A stretch of DNA of 26,565 nucleotides from Actinomycetes bacterium (GTDB lineage: Bacteria; Actinomycetota; Actinomycetes; Actinomycetales; Actinomycetaceae). The translations under genes were made by a program, and so were the position numbers. The notes beneath the pieces were generated by a model that searched no databases, was not told where the DNA came from, and worked only from the letters and a program-made list of their open reading frames with translations. This document shows positions 15,188 through 23,991 of this stretch, in pieces. The stretch lies in assembly GCA_023387755.1 (NCBI GenBank), contig JAEWHO010000064.1, forward strand, positions 1-26,565, in the 5' to 3' direction. Position 1 is the stretch's first letter, and every line of letters begins with the position of its first letter.

Positions 15188-18100
15188 TTAGGCAGAGCGC
15201 ACGAGGGAGCGCAGCTGTCGCAGAGCTACCGACAGCGCGGCAGATGGGACGTGTTCGGTTTGGAAGATTTCCTCCATAGTTGAATCCACGCGGGACAACA
15301 CCTCGGCATGGTCAGCCAGCCAGCTGTCCACAGCCTGCGCACCAGCGGTCGCGCCGCTGAGTCCATCGGGAGCATTCATCAAGACCTCCCGGGTGATGGC
15401 TGCGAGCGTCGCCGTCGCATCCCCCCGCATCGCGGCACGGGCCAACGCATCCCAGCGGTCGGTTTGTGGGAGTGCGCGTACCCGCCGCAGCAGCTCGTAG
15501 ACGCCGAGCCGCTCTGCCAACTCAAAGTGAATACGCGCCGCCGCAACAGGATCAGCGCCGGAAGCGTCCGCCGCTTCAATGACGTCAAGGAGCATCACCT
15601 GGTTGATTAGCCAGGAGGCCCGCTGCGCCAATGCCTCATCAACCCCTTGGGAAGTCAGCCGTTCGACCCGCTCACTGAGAGTCTTAATCGACGCCTCCGG
15701 GAAGATATCCCACCCCATCGTGACGAGCTGTTCGACGCGATCCCGGTAGAGCCCAATTTCGGCGGGCACATCAATACCGCCGGGCCGGTTATGGACCAGC
15801 CACCGCACCGCGCGATCCAACATGCGGCGGAAGGTCAAATACAGCTCGGACTGCACATCCGTATCGACCTGGGCGTCCAAAGCTTCCACCCGGCCAGTGA
15901 AATCAACAAGGTTGAACACCTCGCGAGCTACCTGATAGGCAGCCACGATCTGATCAGCACTGGCTCCGGTTTCATCCATAGCGCGCGAAACGAAAGTAAT
16001 CCCGCCCCGATTGATAATCGAATTCGCCAGCTCCGTCACCACGATTTCGCGCCGCAGCCGGTGGTGGCGCAGATCCTCGCCGAACCGCTCCGCGAGCACC
16101 CGTGGGAAGTGCGCGGCCACGAGTTCTTGCGTCCACGGCTCATCTGGTAGCGAGGTAGCTAAGAGCTGATCCTTCACACTCATCTTGGCGTAGGCCACGA
16201 GAACCGCGAACTCCGGTGACACCAAACCATGCCCCTGGGCGGCTCGCTCCTCCAATTCAGCAGTAGACGGCAAGAATTCCAGCTCACGATCCAATTCGCC
16301 GGACTCCTCCAACTGCTCCATTAGGCGCATATGGGCCCCCAGCATCCGATCATCTTGATAGCGGGCGTTGCCAAGGAGCGCGTTTTGCTCGTAGTTCTGA
16401 CGCAATACCAGGGTGGCCACCTCATCGGTCATCTCTTCTAGGAGGGCATTACGTTCCTCCACGGTGAGGCGTCCGCTCGCCACAATCGGCTGCAGCAGAA
16501 TCTTAATATTCACTTCCAGATCAGAGGAATCCACGCCACCGGAATTATCGATTGCGTCAGTGTTGATATGGACGCCATTTTGGGCCGCCTCAATCCGCCC
16601 CCGCTGGGAGCAACCGAGGTTACCGCCCTCGCCGACAACTCGCACCCGCAAGTCCTTACCGGTGATGCGGATAGTGTCATTGGCCTTATCACCAATCTGC
16701 TCGTTCGTTTCGTCGCTGGCACGCACATAGGTGCCAATCCCGCCATTCCACAGCAGGTCGGCCGGAGCACACAGCAGCGCCCGGATGAGTTCGGCCGGGG
16801 AGAGGGAAGCGACGTCGTCGGATAATCCCAAAACCTGGCGCATCTGCGGGGTGATCTCCACCGATTTGGCCGAACGCGCGAAGATCCCGCCGCCTTCGGA
16901 AATGAGGGCGCGATCGTAATCCTCCCAGGACGAGCGCGGCAGCTCGAATAGGCGCTTCCGCTCGGCGTAGGAGGTGGCCGCATCCGGGTTCGGATCAACG
17001 AAAATATGCTGGTGATTAAATGCCCCGACCAGGCGGATATGCTCTGAGAGCAGCATGCCGTTACCGAATACGTCACCGGACATATCGCCAATTCCGACGA
17101 CGGTGAAGTCCTCACTCTGAGTGTCATGGCTCATCTCCCGGAAGTGGCGTTTGACCGACTCCCATGCGCCGCGCGCCGTGATGCCCATCTTTTTATGGTC
17201 ATAGCCGGCGCTGCCGCCGGAAGCGAAGGCGTCATCGAGCCAGAAGTCGTGCTCGCGGGCTACCTTATTAGCGGTGTCCGAGAAGGCAGCCGTACCCTTA
17301 TCCGCCGCAACCACGAGGTAGGGGTCATCATCATCCCACCGCACCACCTCGGTTGGTGCCACTACCTCGCCATCGGGAGTGCGATTATCAGTCACCGAGA
17401 GAAGCGCAGAAATAAAGGCAACATAGGCAGCGGTGCCCTCGGCCAGCCAGGCAGCGCGATCCACACTCGGATCGGGCAGTTGCAGCGGAACGAAACCGCC
17501 CTTGGAACCGGTGGGAACAATGACGGCATTCTTCACCATCTGCGCCTTCACCAAGCCAAGCACCTCAGTGCGGAAATCCTCGCGCCGATCTGACCAGCGC
17601 AGGCCACCGCGCGCCACCTTTCCGAAGCGCAGGTGGACGCCCTCCACGCGCGGGCCATGAACCCAGATTTCGTAACGCGGCCGAGGCTGTGGCATGTCGG
17701 GAATACGCCCAGGAATGACTTTAATCGCCAGCGCTGCTGGGACGGTGCTGGCGGTGTACCGGTTCGTACGGACGCTAGCTTCGATAATGGTGAGCAAGCC
17801 ACGAATAATACGGTCGTGATCCAGGGACGGGACGCCATCAAGGTCTGTGCGAATCTGCTCAGCCGCTGCTGTAAACGCGTCCTGCCGTTCTGCGGTAACC
17901 TCCCCGCCGAACCGACCCTGGGGATCGAACCGGAGTGCGAAAAGATCTACCAGGGCGCGCGCGAAGCTGGGGTTAGCTACCAGCGCCGAGACCACATAAT
18001 CCTTTGAATATACCGCAATAGTTTGCTTAGCGTAGGAGGCAAGTGCCCGTAAAACGACGACGTCGGACCAGTGCAAGCCTGCCGAGAAGACGAGGGCATT

Positions 18101-20038
18101 AAAGCCATCATCCTCAGCCTCACCGGCCAACACCGCCGAAAAGGCCCGCTCGAACCGTTCCGTCGCATCAGCCTCAACCTCACCTTGAACCCCGAGCGAA
18201 TGCAGATACAGCTGCCGATCAGCAACCTCGACGCGGTACCACTTCTCATCGACGACGGTGAGACCGAAATGAGTGAGGATGGGCAGCACCTCAGACAGCG
18301 TCAATTCGCGAGGAGAATACAAGTAAAGACGAGCATCCCCATGGGTGTCAGGGTGAAGGCGGACGCGAATATCATCCTGGACAGCCGCCAACTCCCGGGC
18401 GTCACGCACCGCTTGAGCGCCCGTGTACTCGTCCTTATACGTCTCCGGCAGGGAGCGGACGATGCGCAACAGCTCTGGCGCTGTTGCTTCCACCGGCTCC
18501 GGATCCGGGTTCCTGACCCGCTGCTCTCCTGGCGCCGCAGCGGCGGCGGCAGCGTCGTCGTCGGCCAAGATACGCGCGGCATCCTCATCTACCGAACGCG
18601 TAATATCCTCCACCGCTTGCTGTAGCCAATCCCCATCAACATCAGGCACCAGCGAGCGACGACGCCCCCACACGGTCAGGTGCACGCGCGCGAGCGCCGC
18701 AGCGCTCACGAACGCACTCGAACTGACATCATCGGCCTGGAAAGCCTCCACCATGAGTTTTTCCAAACGTGCCCGCACCGACCGGGTGTAGCGGTCACGA
18801 GGCATGAATACCATGCAGGAGGCAAAACGTTGGTAGGGATCGCGGCGCACAAAAACCCGGGTGCGCCGACGCGCCGGCAGATGCACGACGGCAGCAGCAA
18901 TATCCACCAGATCGGCAGTAGGAATCTGGAAAAGTTCATCCCGCGGGTAGTCCTCAAGCACGGTGAGAACATCGCGCCCCATGTGGTCCTCCGGGTCAAA
19001 ATGCCCCTGCTCGAGAACTCTGGTGACCTTACTGCGCACCACCGGAACATCGAAGACTGACTCCTGGTAGGCGGCATATGTGAAAAGGCCAATAAACCGG
19101 TGTTCACCGACAACTATGCCCTGGTCGTCGAAAATTTTTACCCCGATATAGTCCAAGGGGACGGCACGGTGTACGGTGGATGGCCGATTAATCTTGGTGA
19201 CGATCAAAACCTGTTTCTCACGCGCCTTGGCTGCCGCGGGCGCAGGCAAATCACGAATCGGGCTAGGCCCTTCAGTGCGTAAAATCCCCAGGCCGGTGCC
19301 TTCTAGGGCCTGTACCTGTGCATGCGTGTGGTCAGCTTCTGGTTCGAGGAGGCGGTAACTGCGCGCCCCCAAGAAAGTGAAGTGGCCATTGGCTAGCCAC
19401 TCAAGTAGGTTAGCGGCCTCCACCGCGTTCTGCCCCGCCGGTGGATTTGCTCGCAACTCGGCGGCAAGATCGCGGGCTCGCTGCTCCATAGGCTGCCAAT
19501 CGGTGACGGCAGCACGCACATCGGCCAGGACTTCGCGCAGGCCGTTTTCCAGCGCCGCCTGCGCGGCGGCGTCGTCTGGCATATCGGTTGTAAAGCACAT
19601 CCAGGCCTCTGCCCCGCTGGAGGTATCCCCGCCGACACCGATCAAGGCGCCGGTATCGTCACGCTGAGCCGCAATCTGAGGATGGGTCAAAGAATGAATC
19701 AGCAGGCCCTGACGTTCGATCTCCAAAGTGAGGGAATCGACGAGGAATGGCATGTCATCCGTGATCACTAGAATCTGCTGCAACCGGGGGCGGGCATTCT
19801 CTGTCACAGCGATGGTGACGACGTCCTGATTCTGGGCGCGCTGACCGGCGGCTGACACGAAAGCAAGCGCCTCTGCAGCCAACTCCTGCGCTGAGATCTC
19901 AGCAATATCCTCTGGGCCCATCGTGTGGACGATAGCGGCGATAAGAGCGGTCGAATCCAACGTTTCGGGAAGGTCTGCGGCGCATAACTCCGCAGCTTGT
20001 TTTCCAACAGCCGGCAGGCCCCCGGTCATTTGCGTCAT
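15188..20038 (-). CDS. gdh: NAD-specific glutamate dehydrogenase, large (180 kDa) type
   Basis: A 1616-residue enzyme of the GDH-180 class found in Streptomyces, Mycobacterium and Pseudomonas. It deaminates glutamate to 2-oxoglutarate and ammonium with NAD, feeding carbon into the citrate cycle in the cytosol. The long N-terminal half (about 1-690) holds ACT-like regulatory and helical segments. The catalytic core follows, with GGLRWSDRREDFRTEVLGL, NAVIVPTGSKGGFVP (about 832-846), GITARGAWESVKRHFREM, the nucleotide-binding VVGIGDMSGDVFGNGML (about 977-993), and FVDPNPD. An all-helical C-terminal part completes it. Length is normal and the frame unbroken. The ATG at 20036-20038 has AAGGAG 5 bases upstream. 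An Asp-run and Ala-run (DDDAAAAAAAP, near residue 495) looks like a low-complexity insert in a linker. It is divergent from the NCS1 permease and convergent with the sirtuin. Confidence 0.96.
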   Translation of the reverse strand: MTQMTGGLPAVGKQAAELCAADLPETLDSTALIAAIVHTMGPEDIAEISAQELAAEALAFVSAAGQRAQNQDVVTIAVTENARPRLQQILVITDDMPFLVDSLTLEIERQGLLIHSLTHPQIAAQRDDTGALIGVGGDTSSGAEAWMCFTTDMPDDAAAQAALENGLREVLADVRAAVTDWQPMEQRARDLAAELRANPPAGQNAVEAANLLEWLANGHFTFLGARSYRLLEPEADHTHAQVQALEGTGLGILRTEGPSPIRDLPAPAAAKAREKQVLIVTKINRPSTVHRAVPLDYIGVKIFDDQGIVVGEHRFIGLFTYAAYQESVFDVPVVRSKVTRVLEQGHFDPEDHMGRDVLTVLEDYPRDELFQIPTADLVDIAAAVVHLPARRRTRVFVRRDPYQRFASCMVFMPRDRYTRSVRARLEKLMVEAFQADDVSSSAFVSAAALARVHLTVWGRRRSLVPDVDGDWLQQAVEDITRSVDEDAARILADDDAAAAAAAPGEQRVRNPDPEPVEATAPELLRIVRSLPETYKDEYTGAQAVRDARELAAVQDDIRVRLHPDTHGDARLYLYSPRELTLSEVLPILTHFGLTVVDEKWYRVEVADRQLYLHSLGVQGEVEADATERFERAFSAVLAGEAEDDGFNALVFSAGLHWSDVVVLRALASYAKQTIAVYSKDYVVSALVANPSFARALVDLFALRFDPQGRFGGEVTAERQDAFTAAAEQIRTDLDGVPSLDHDRIIRGLLTIIEASVRTNRYTASTVPAALAIKVIPGRIPDMPQPRPRYEIWVHGPRVEGVHLRFGKVARGGLRWSDRREDFRTEVLGLVKAQMVKNAVIVPTGSKGGFVPLQLPDPSVDRAAWLAEGTAAYVAFISALLSVTDNRTPDGEVVAPTEVVRWDDDDPYLVVAADKGTAAFSDTANKVAREHDFWLDDAFASGGSAGYDHKKMGITARGAWESVKRHFREMSHDTQSEDFTVVGIGDMSGDVFGNGMLLSEHIRLVGAFNHQHIFVDPNPDAATSYAERKRLFELPRSSWEDYDRALISEGGGIFARSAKSVEITPQMRQVLGLSDDVASLSPAELIRALLCAPADLLWNGGIGTYVRASDETNEQIGDKANDTIRITGKDLRVRVVGEGGNLGCSQRGRIEAAQNGVHINTDAIDNSGGVDSSDLEVNIKILLQPIVASGRLTVEERNALLEEMTDEVATLVLRQNYEQNALLGNARYQDDRMLGAHMRLMEQLEESGELDRELEFLPSTAELEERAAQGHGLVSPEFAVLVAYAKMSVKDQLLATSLPDEPWTQELVAAHFPRVLAERFGEDLRHHRLRREIVVTELANSIINRGGITFVSRAMDETGASADQIVAAYQVAREVFNLVDFTGRVEALDAQVDTDVQSELYLTFRRMLDRAVRWLVHNRPGGIDVPAEIGLYRDRVEQLVTMGWDIFPEASIKTLSERVERLTSQGVDEALAQRASWLINQVMLLDVIEAADASGADPVAAARIHFELAERLGVYELLRRVRALPQTDRWDALARAAMRGDATATLAAITREVLMNAPDGLSGATAGAQAVDSWLADHAEVLSRVDSTMEEIFQTEHVPSAALSVALRQLRSLVRSA

Positions 20039-20146
20039 TGCATCTCCTTAGCAGCGGAAAATACGAAACCGACTGTGTCTGAGACCACAGCCTCACCGCA
20101 CGATAGTACTCGGGATTTCTTCTCCCGTCAGCAAAGTGGAGCAAAC

Positions 20147-20175
20147 TTGCCCCGACGAACTGACAATAGTGGTAT
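20147..20175 (+). promoter_or_regulatory. Candidate promoter for permease/hydrolase operon, possibly leaderless
   Basis: TTGCCC (20147-20152), exactly 17 bases, then TGGTAT (20170-20175). Transcription would start about 20181, at or a few bases before the permease ATG (20185). No Shine-Dalgarno sequence precedes that ATG, which fits a leaderless or near-leaderless mRNA. Hexamer matches are moderate. Confidence 0.4.
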
Positions 20176-20184
20176 GCCTAATGC

Positions 20185-21681
20185 ATGACTGCCACGCCAC
20201 CGGCCAGCCAAGGCCCACAGGTACACACTCTGGATGACACCACCCGCGCATCCTTGATCGAACATAACGGTATCGAGGTGATCAGTGAGGCCGAACGAAC
20301 GGCCCGGCCCGCTGATTTGTTCTGGCCCTGGTTTGCTGCCAACGTATCCGTATTCGGCATGAGCTATGCCGCCTTTGTATACGGCTTCGGGGTTTCCTTC
20401 TGGCAAGCAGTGATTGTCACGGTGATTGGGGTGACGGTCTCGTTCCTGCTGTGCGGCATCATTGCAATTGCCGGAAAACGCGGCTCCGCGCCGACGATGA
20501 TCCTTTCTCGCGCCGCTTTTGGGGTACGGGGGCAGAAGGTTCCTGGCGTCTTCTCTTGGTTAATCTCCATCGGATGGGAAACCTTCCTGGCGATTATGGC
20601 AACCCTCGCCACAGCCACCGTACTCGCACAGTTAGGGTGGGGTGGCGGCACCACCACAAAGATTGTTGCGTGCGTCGTCATTGCCGCTCTGATCGTGCTC
20701 GCATCCGTGGCCGGCTACCACACGATTATGCGCCTGCAATCGGTACTCACCTGGCTGACCGGCGCCGTCACCATCCTCTATATTGCGCTCACCGCCCCAC
20801 AGATCGACTTCGCGGCCGTCAGCGCACTCCCCGGTGGCGGTATGACGGCGGTTATCGGAGCGCTCGTCATGGTGATGACCGGGTTCGGGCTCGGCTGGAT
20901 CAACATCGCGGCGGACTGGTCCCGCTATCAGTCACGTCACGCCTCCGGCGGGGCAATCGTGGCTTGGAATACGGTCGGTGGCGCACTCGCGCCCACCCTG
21001 CTCGTAATTTTCGGGTTGCTCCTGGTGGGTTCCCGGCCCGAACTACAGGAGGGGATCGTCGCTGATCCCATCGGCACCCTCGCTTCAATCCTGCCCGTAT
21101 GGGTGCTCCTGCCCTTCCTATTGACGGCGGTGCTCGCCCTCGTCTCCGGGGCGGTGCTCGGCATCTACTCCTCCGGCCTCACCCTCCTGAGCTTAGGCGT
21201 GAAACTCCCCCGCCCGGCAGCCGCGCTCATCGACGGTGTCATTCTCACCGCCGGGACTATCTGGGTGGTGTTCTTTGCCGAGGACTTCCTAGGGCCGTTC
21301 CAATCCTTCCTCATCACCCTGGGCACACCAATTGCCGCATGGGCGGGAATTATGATCGCCGATATTGCGCTCCGTAAACGCGATTACGACGAACAGGCGC
21401 TATTCGACCCGCAGGGGCGTTACGGCGCCTGGGATTGGACCTCACTGGTCACTATGGCAGTAGCCTCGGTAATCGGCTGGGGATTGGTGATTAATAACTT
21501 TGCGGAAGAAGCCGCCTGGAATAACTGGCAGGGCTATTTGCTCGGCCCGCTCGGCCTCGGCGGACGTGAGGGCGAGTGGGCTTGGGCAAACCTGGGCGTG
21601 CTGGCTGCGCTGGTACTCTCATTCCTCATCACCTATGCGCTACGCCGCTCCACCGTGGCCCGCCAGGAGGAACGGGTGTGA
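20185..21681 (+). CDS. NCS1-family nucleobase/purine-cytosine type permease
   Basis: A 498-residue inner-membrane transporter with about 12 spans, of the nucleobase:cation symporter-1 family (cytosine, purines, allantoin, hydantoin, thiamine and related compounds). Family features are the first-span stretch LFWPWFAANVSVFGMSY (about 46-62), PTMILSRAAFGVRGQKVPG (about 104-122) and INIAADWSRYQSRHA (about 237-251). The C-terminal tail is short and charged. The substrate cannot be read from sequence. An ATG lies 4 bases upstream in another frame; no ribosome binding site is seen for either. The next gene starts in its stop codon, and AGGAGG for that gene lies inside its last codons, so the two proteins are probably made together. 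This suggests the permease imports the hydrolase substrate. Confidence 0.9.
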   Translation: MTATPPASQGPQVHTLDDTTRASLIEHNGIEVISEAERTARPADLFWPWFAANVSVFGMSYAAFVYGFGVSFWQAVIVTVIGVTVSFLLCGIIAIAGKRGSAPTMILSRAAFGVRGQKVPGVFSWLISIGWETFLAIMATLATATVLAQLGWGGGTTTKIVACVVIAALIVLASVAGYHTIMRLQSVLTWLTGAVTILYIALTAPQIDFAAVSALPGGGMTAVIGALVMVMTGFGLGWINIAADWSRYQSRHASGGAIVAWNTVGGALAPTLLVIFGLLLVGSRPELQEGIVADPIGTLASILPVWVLLPFLLTAVLALVSGAVLGIYSSGLTLLSLGVKLPRPAAALIDGVILTAGTIWVVFFAEDFLGPFQSFLITLGTPIAAWAGIMIADIALRKRDYDEQALFDPQGRYGAWDWTSLVTMAVASVIGWGLVINNFAEEAAWNNWQGYLLGPLGLGGREGEWAWANLGVLAALVLSFLITYALRRSTVARQEERV

Positions 21682-22295
21682 TGAGCCAGCCATGCCTGCT
21701 CATTATCGACCCCCAGGATATCTTCGCAGCCCCATCCTCCGCGTGGGCCTCCCCCATGTGGGAGCAGGCGGCCGCCAATATCGAGCAGCTGGTGCCGGCC
21801 TTTGAGCACATCATCTTGACGCGCTGGATTCCCCCGCAGGGCGGCCCCGGATCCTGGCGTGAATATATGGAAGCCTGGCCCTTCGCAGCCGTGCCAGCTG
21901 ACGATCCGCTACTCAACTTCACCGGCAGCTTTGCCGACCTCGCCAGCGCGAATCGCGGCGATAGCGCGGCCCGCGAACCTCATGCTGCTAGCGGATCCAG
22001 GCAGCGAATCCACTGCGTAAACGAACCGACCTTCGGTAAGTGGACCGCCCACACCCGCGCCCTCCTGGACCCGCATCCGCACCTGGTTGTCACCGGAGTA
22101 TCGACCGACTGCTGCGTTCTTTCCACGGTGCTACCGGCAATCGACGACGGCGCTTACGTGACGGTCATAACGGATGCCTGCGCAGGATCGACACCGGAGA
22201 ATCACGCTGCCGCCCTACACTGTATGAGTCTGTACCCGCCCCAGGTCACGATGACGACCACCGCTGCCTACCTGCAGGAGTGGACGCCACATTAG
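21681..22295 (+). CDS. Cysteine hydrolase of the isochorismatase/nicotinamidase fold
   Basis: A 204-residue cytosolic hydrolase. The Asp-Lys-Cys catalytic set is visible: Asp10 in LLIIDPQD, Lys120 in TFGKW, and Cys145 in VTGVSTDCCVLST. The family hydrolyses amides, ureido groups or isochorismate. The D-x-H metal site of nicotinamidases is missing: the matching place reads LTRWIPP, so a nicotinamidase role is unlikely. The start overlaps the permease TGA by one base (TGATG). A GTG one codon earlier (21678) is also possible and has better spacing (7 bases) from AGGAGG at 21665-21670. Coupling to an NCS1 permease suggests uptake and cleavage of a small nitrogen compound, perhaps a ureido- or cyclic-amide-type substrate. 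That is inference. Confidence 0.87.
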   Translation: MSQPCLLIIDPQDIFAAPSSAWASPMWEQAAANIEQLVPAFEHIILTRWIPPQGGPGSWREYMEAWPFAAVPADDPLLNFTGSFADLASANRGDSAAREPHAASGSRQRIHCVNEPTFGKWTAHTRALLDPHPHLVVTGVSTDCCVLSTVLPAIDDGAYVTVITDACAGSTPENHAAALHCMSLYPPQVTMTTTAAYLQEWTPH

Positions 22296-22339
22296 CAGCG
22301 GCTCCCCTCCAGTGGGAGCGACCTTGAAACCATGCGACG

Positions 22340-22984
22340 ATGTACCCTATGCGCCTATACGCTCGCACGCCTGGAAAGTTCAGCCGGCAACTAGCCTGGG
22401 ACCTCGCCTTCATCGCCTGGATCGTCCTGTGGTGGAAATTCTCAGCTGCCCTTGAGCGGCACATTTCCAGCCTCGCCACCCCGGCCCGGCAAGCCGCCGA
22501 CGCGCTCACCACCGTGCAAACGAATGTTGCCAAGGCGGCTGACGGCGTCGGGAAAATCCCGTGGGTGGGTGAAGAAGTGCGCGCCCCCTTCGACCACCTC
22601 GACGGCGATGTGGGGGCCCTCGTCCTCTCCTCAGAACAGCAGGCGCAGGCGGCCGAACAGGCAGGCCACAATATCGGCTGGCTCGTCTTCGCGATCCCGG
22701 TCGGGATAGCCGCCCTCATCTGGCTGACATGGAGGCTGCGCTATCTGCGCTCCACCCACCTGATTGCGCGAGTCGGCCAGCAGAGCGGAGGCCTAGAACT
22801 GCTAGCGTGGCGGGCGGTCGCTACCGTCCCGCTCACGGAACTCGCCGCTCGGCCCGGTGTCGTGGCGGCTCTGCAGGAACGCGACCCGCTGGCCGTGTGG
22901 ACGCTCGCCCATCTGTACTGCAAAGATGTGGGCTATGGGCGTTTACCTGCCCACCTACAACCGAACGCCACTGTGGCTCGCTAG
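22340..22984 (+). CDS. Membrane protein of unknown function, two predicted spans
   Basis: A 214-residue protein I do not recognise. A first span lies near 20-37 (LAFIAWIVLWWKFSAAL). About 70 Ala-rich, helical residues with a GKIPWVGEEVRAPFDHLDGD segment follow, then a second span near 113-131 (GWLVFAIPVGIAALIWL) and a basic RLRYLRSTHL. The cytosolic C-terminal domain of about 80 residues is helical, with LELLAWRAVATVPLTEL. By the positive-inside rule both ends face the cytosol. The start could be ATG 22340 or the in-frame ATG 22349; neither has a clear ribosome binding site. It lies 44 bases after the hydrolase stop, with only a weak 6-base stem between them. The DUF808 gene follows after 83 bases. 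Confidence 0.7.
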   Translation: MYPMRLYARTPGKFSRQLAWDLAFIAWIVLWWKFSAALERHISSLATPARQAADALTTVQTNVAKAADGVGKIPWVGEEVRAPFDHLDGDVGALVLSSEQQAQAAEQAGHNIGWLVFAIPVGIAALIWLTWRLRYLRSTHLIARVGQQSGGLELLAWRAVATVPLTELAARPGVVAALQERDPLAVWTLAHLYCKDVGYGRLPAHLQPNATVAR

Positions 22985-23067
22985 CCCTACCAGCAAAGAA
23001 AGCCCAGTAGTGGTACCAGCGACCCGCGCCCGCTAGCACTCGCCTCCCGCAAATCGAAAGGACCCCC

Positions 23068-23991
23068 ATGGCCGGTGGATTAGCCGCCCTCCTGGATGAT
23101 ATCGCCACCCTGGCACGGATGGCCGCTGCCAGCGTAGACGACGTGACTGCGGCCGCTGGGCGAGCCAGCGCCAAGGCGGCGGGCATCGTCGTCGACGATA
23201 CGGCGGTTACGCCGCAATATCTCCACGGGCTGGATCCCTCCCGTGAACTCCCGATCATTAAGCGGATCACCCTCGGATCGCTGCGCAATAAACTGCTCAT
23301 TATCCTGCCGGTGGCGCTGCTGCTCTCCCAGTTCGCGCCCTTCTTGCTCACACCTATTTTGATGCTCGGCGGCACCTACCTGTGCTACGAGGGGATGGAG
23401 AAGGTTTGGGAGAAAATTAGCGGGCACAAGCATGCGGAACCGGCCATCGCCAGCGGTGGCGACGCGGAGGAACAGGTGGTGCGGTCAGCGGTGCGCACCG
23501 ACCTTATCTTGTCGGCCGAAATTATGGTGATTGCCCTTAATGAGGTCGCTAGCGAAGGGTTCATTGCCCGCACGTTCATCCTGATAGCGGTCGGGTTCCT
23601 GCTCACCTTCCTCGTGTACGGCGTGGTTGCGCTCATCGTGAAAGCCGACGACGCCGGGATCGCCCTCGCGCGGCGCAACTCGGCGCTAGCCCAGAAAATC
23701 GGGCGGGGCATGGTGGCAGCCATGCCGAAAATTCTCACCGCCATCGGCGTGATCGGGACCCTGGCGATGATCTGGGTAGGCGGACATATTATCCTAAGCG
23801 GCCTCGCTGATATCGGCTGGGCCTGGCCGCATGACGCAGTCCATCATCTGGAGGAAGCTGCCGCCCATGCGCTACCTGCCATTGGCGGGTTTATCGCCTG
23901 GGTGGTCAACACCGTCTTCTCGCTGATTCTCGGGGCTGTCTGGGGCGCCATTATCGTGGCGGTCACCCAAGCGGTAGCGCGGTTTCGATAA
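23068..23991 (+). CDS. DUF808 (YedI-like) inner-membrane protein
   Basis: A 307-residue membrane protein matching the DUF808/YedI family by its opening MAGGLAALLDDIATLARMAA, the DDTAVTPQYLHGLDPSRELP and IKRITLGSLRNKLLIILP segments, LGGTYLCYEGMEKVWEK (about 101-117), and a C-terminal set of spans. About five to seven spans are expected. The family has no settled function. The ATG at 23068 has AAAGGA 5 bases upstream. Its last 29 bases overlap the 3' end of azlD on the opposite strand. It may be transcribed with the preceding membrane gene, but no signal proves it. Confidence 0.9.
   Translation: MAGGLAALLDDIATLARMAAASVDDVTAAAGRASAKAAGIVVDDTAVTPQYLHGLDPSRELPIIKRITLGSLRNKLLIILPVALLLSQFAPFLLTPILMLGGTYLCYEGMEKVWEKISGHKHAEPAIASGGDAEEQVVRSAVRTDLILSAEIMVIALNEVASEGFIARTFILIAVGFLLTFLVYGVVALIVKADDAGIALARRNSALAQKIGRGMVAAMPKILTAIGVIGTLAMIWVGGHIILSGLADIGWAWPHDAVHHLEEAAAHALPAIGGFIAWVVNTVFSLILGAVWGAIIVAVTQAVARFR

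Noticed and set aside
20073..20090. CTGTG-8 bases-CACAG dyad upstream of the glutamate dehydrogenase gene.
   Set aside because: The arms are only 5 bases and the centre is not symmetric; likely chance without other copies to compare.
22301..22319. Short stem (GCTCCC/GGGAGC) after the cysteine hydrolase gene as a terminator.
   Set aside because: A 6-base stem with a 7-base loop and no T-run is too weak to call.
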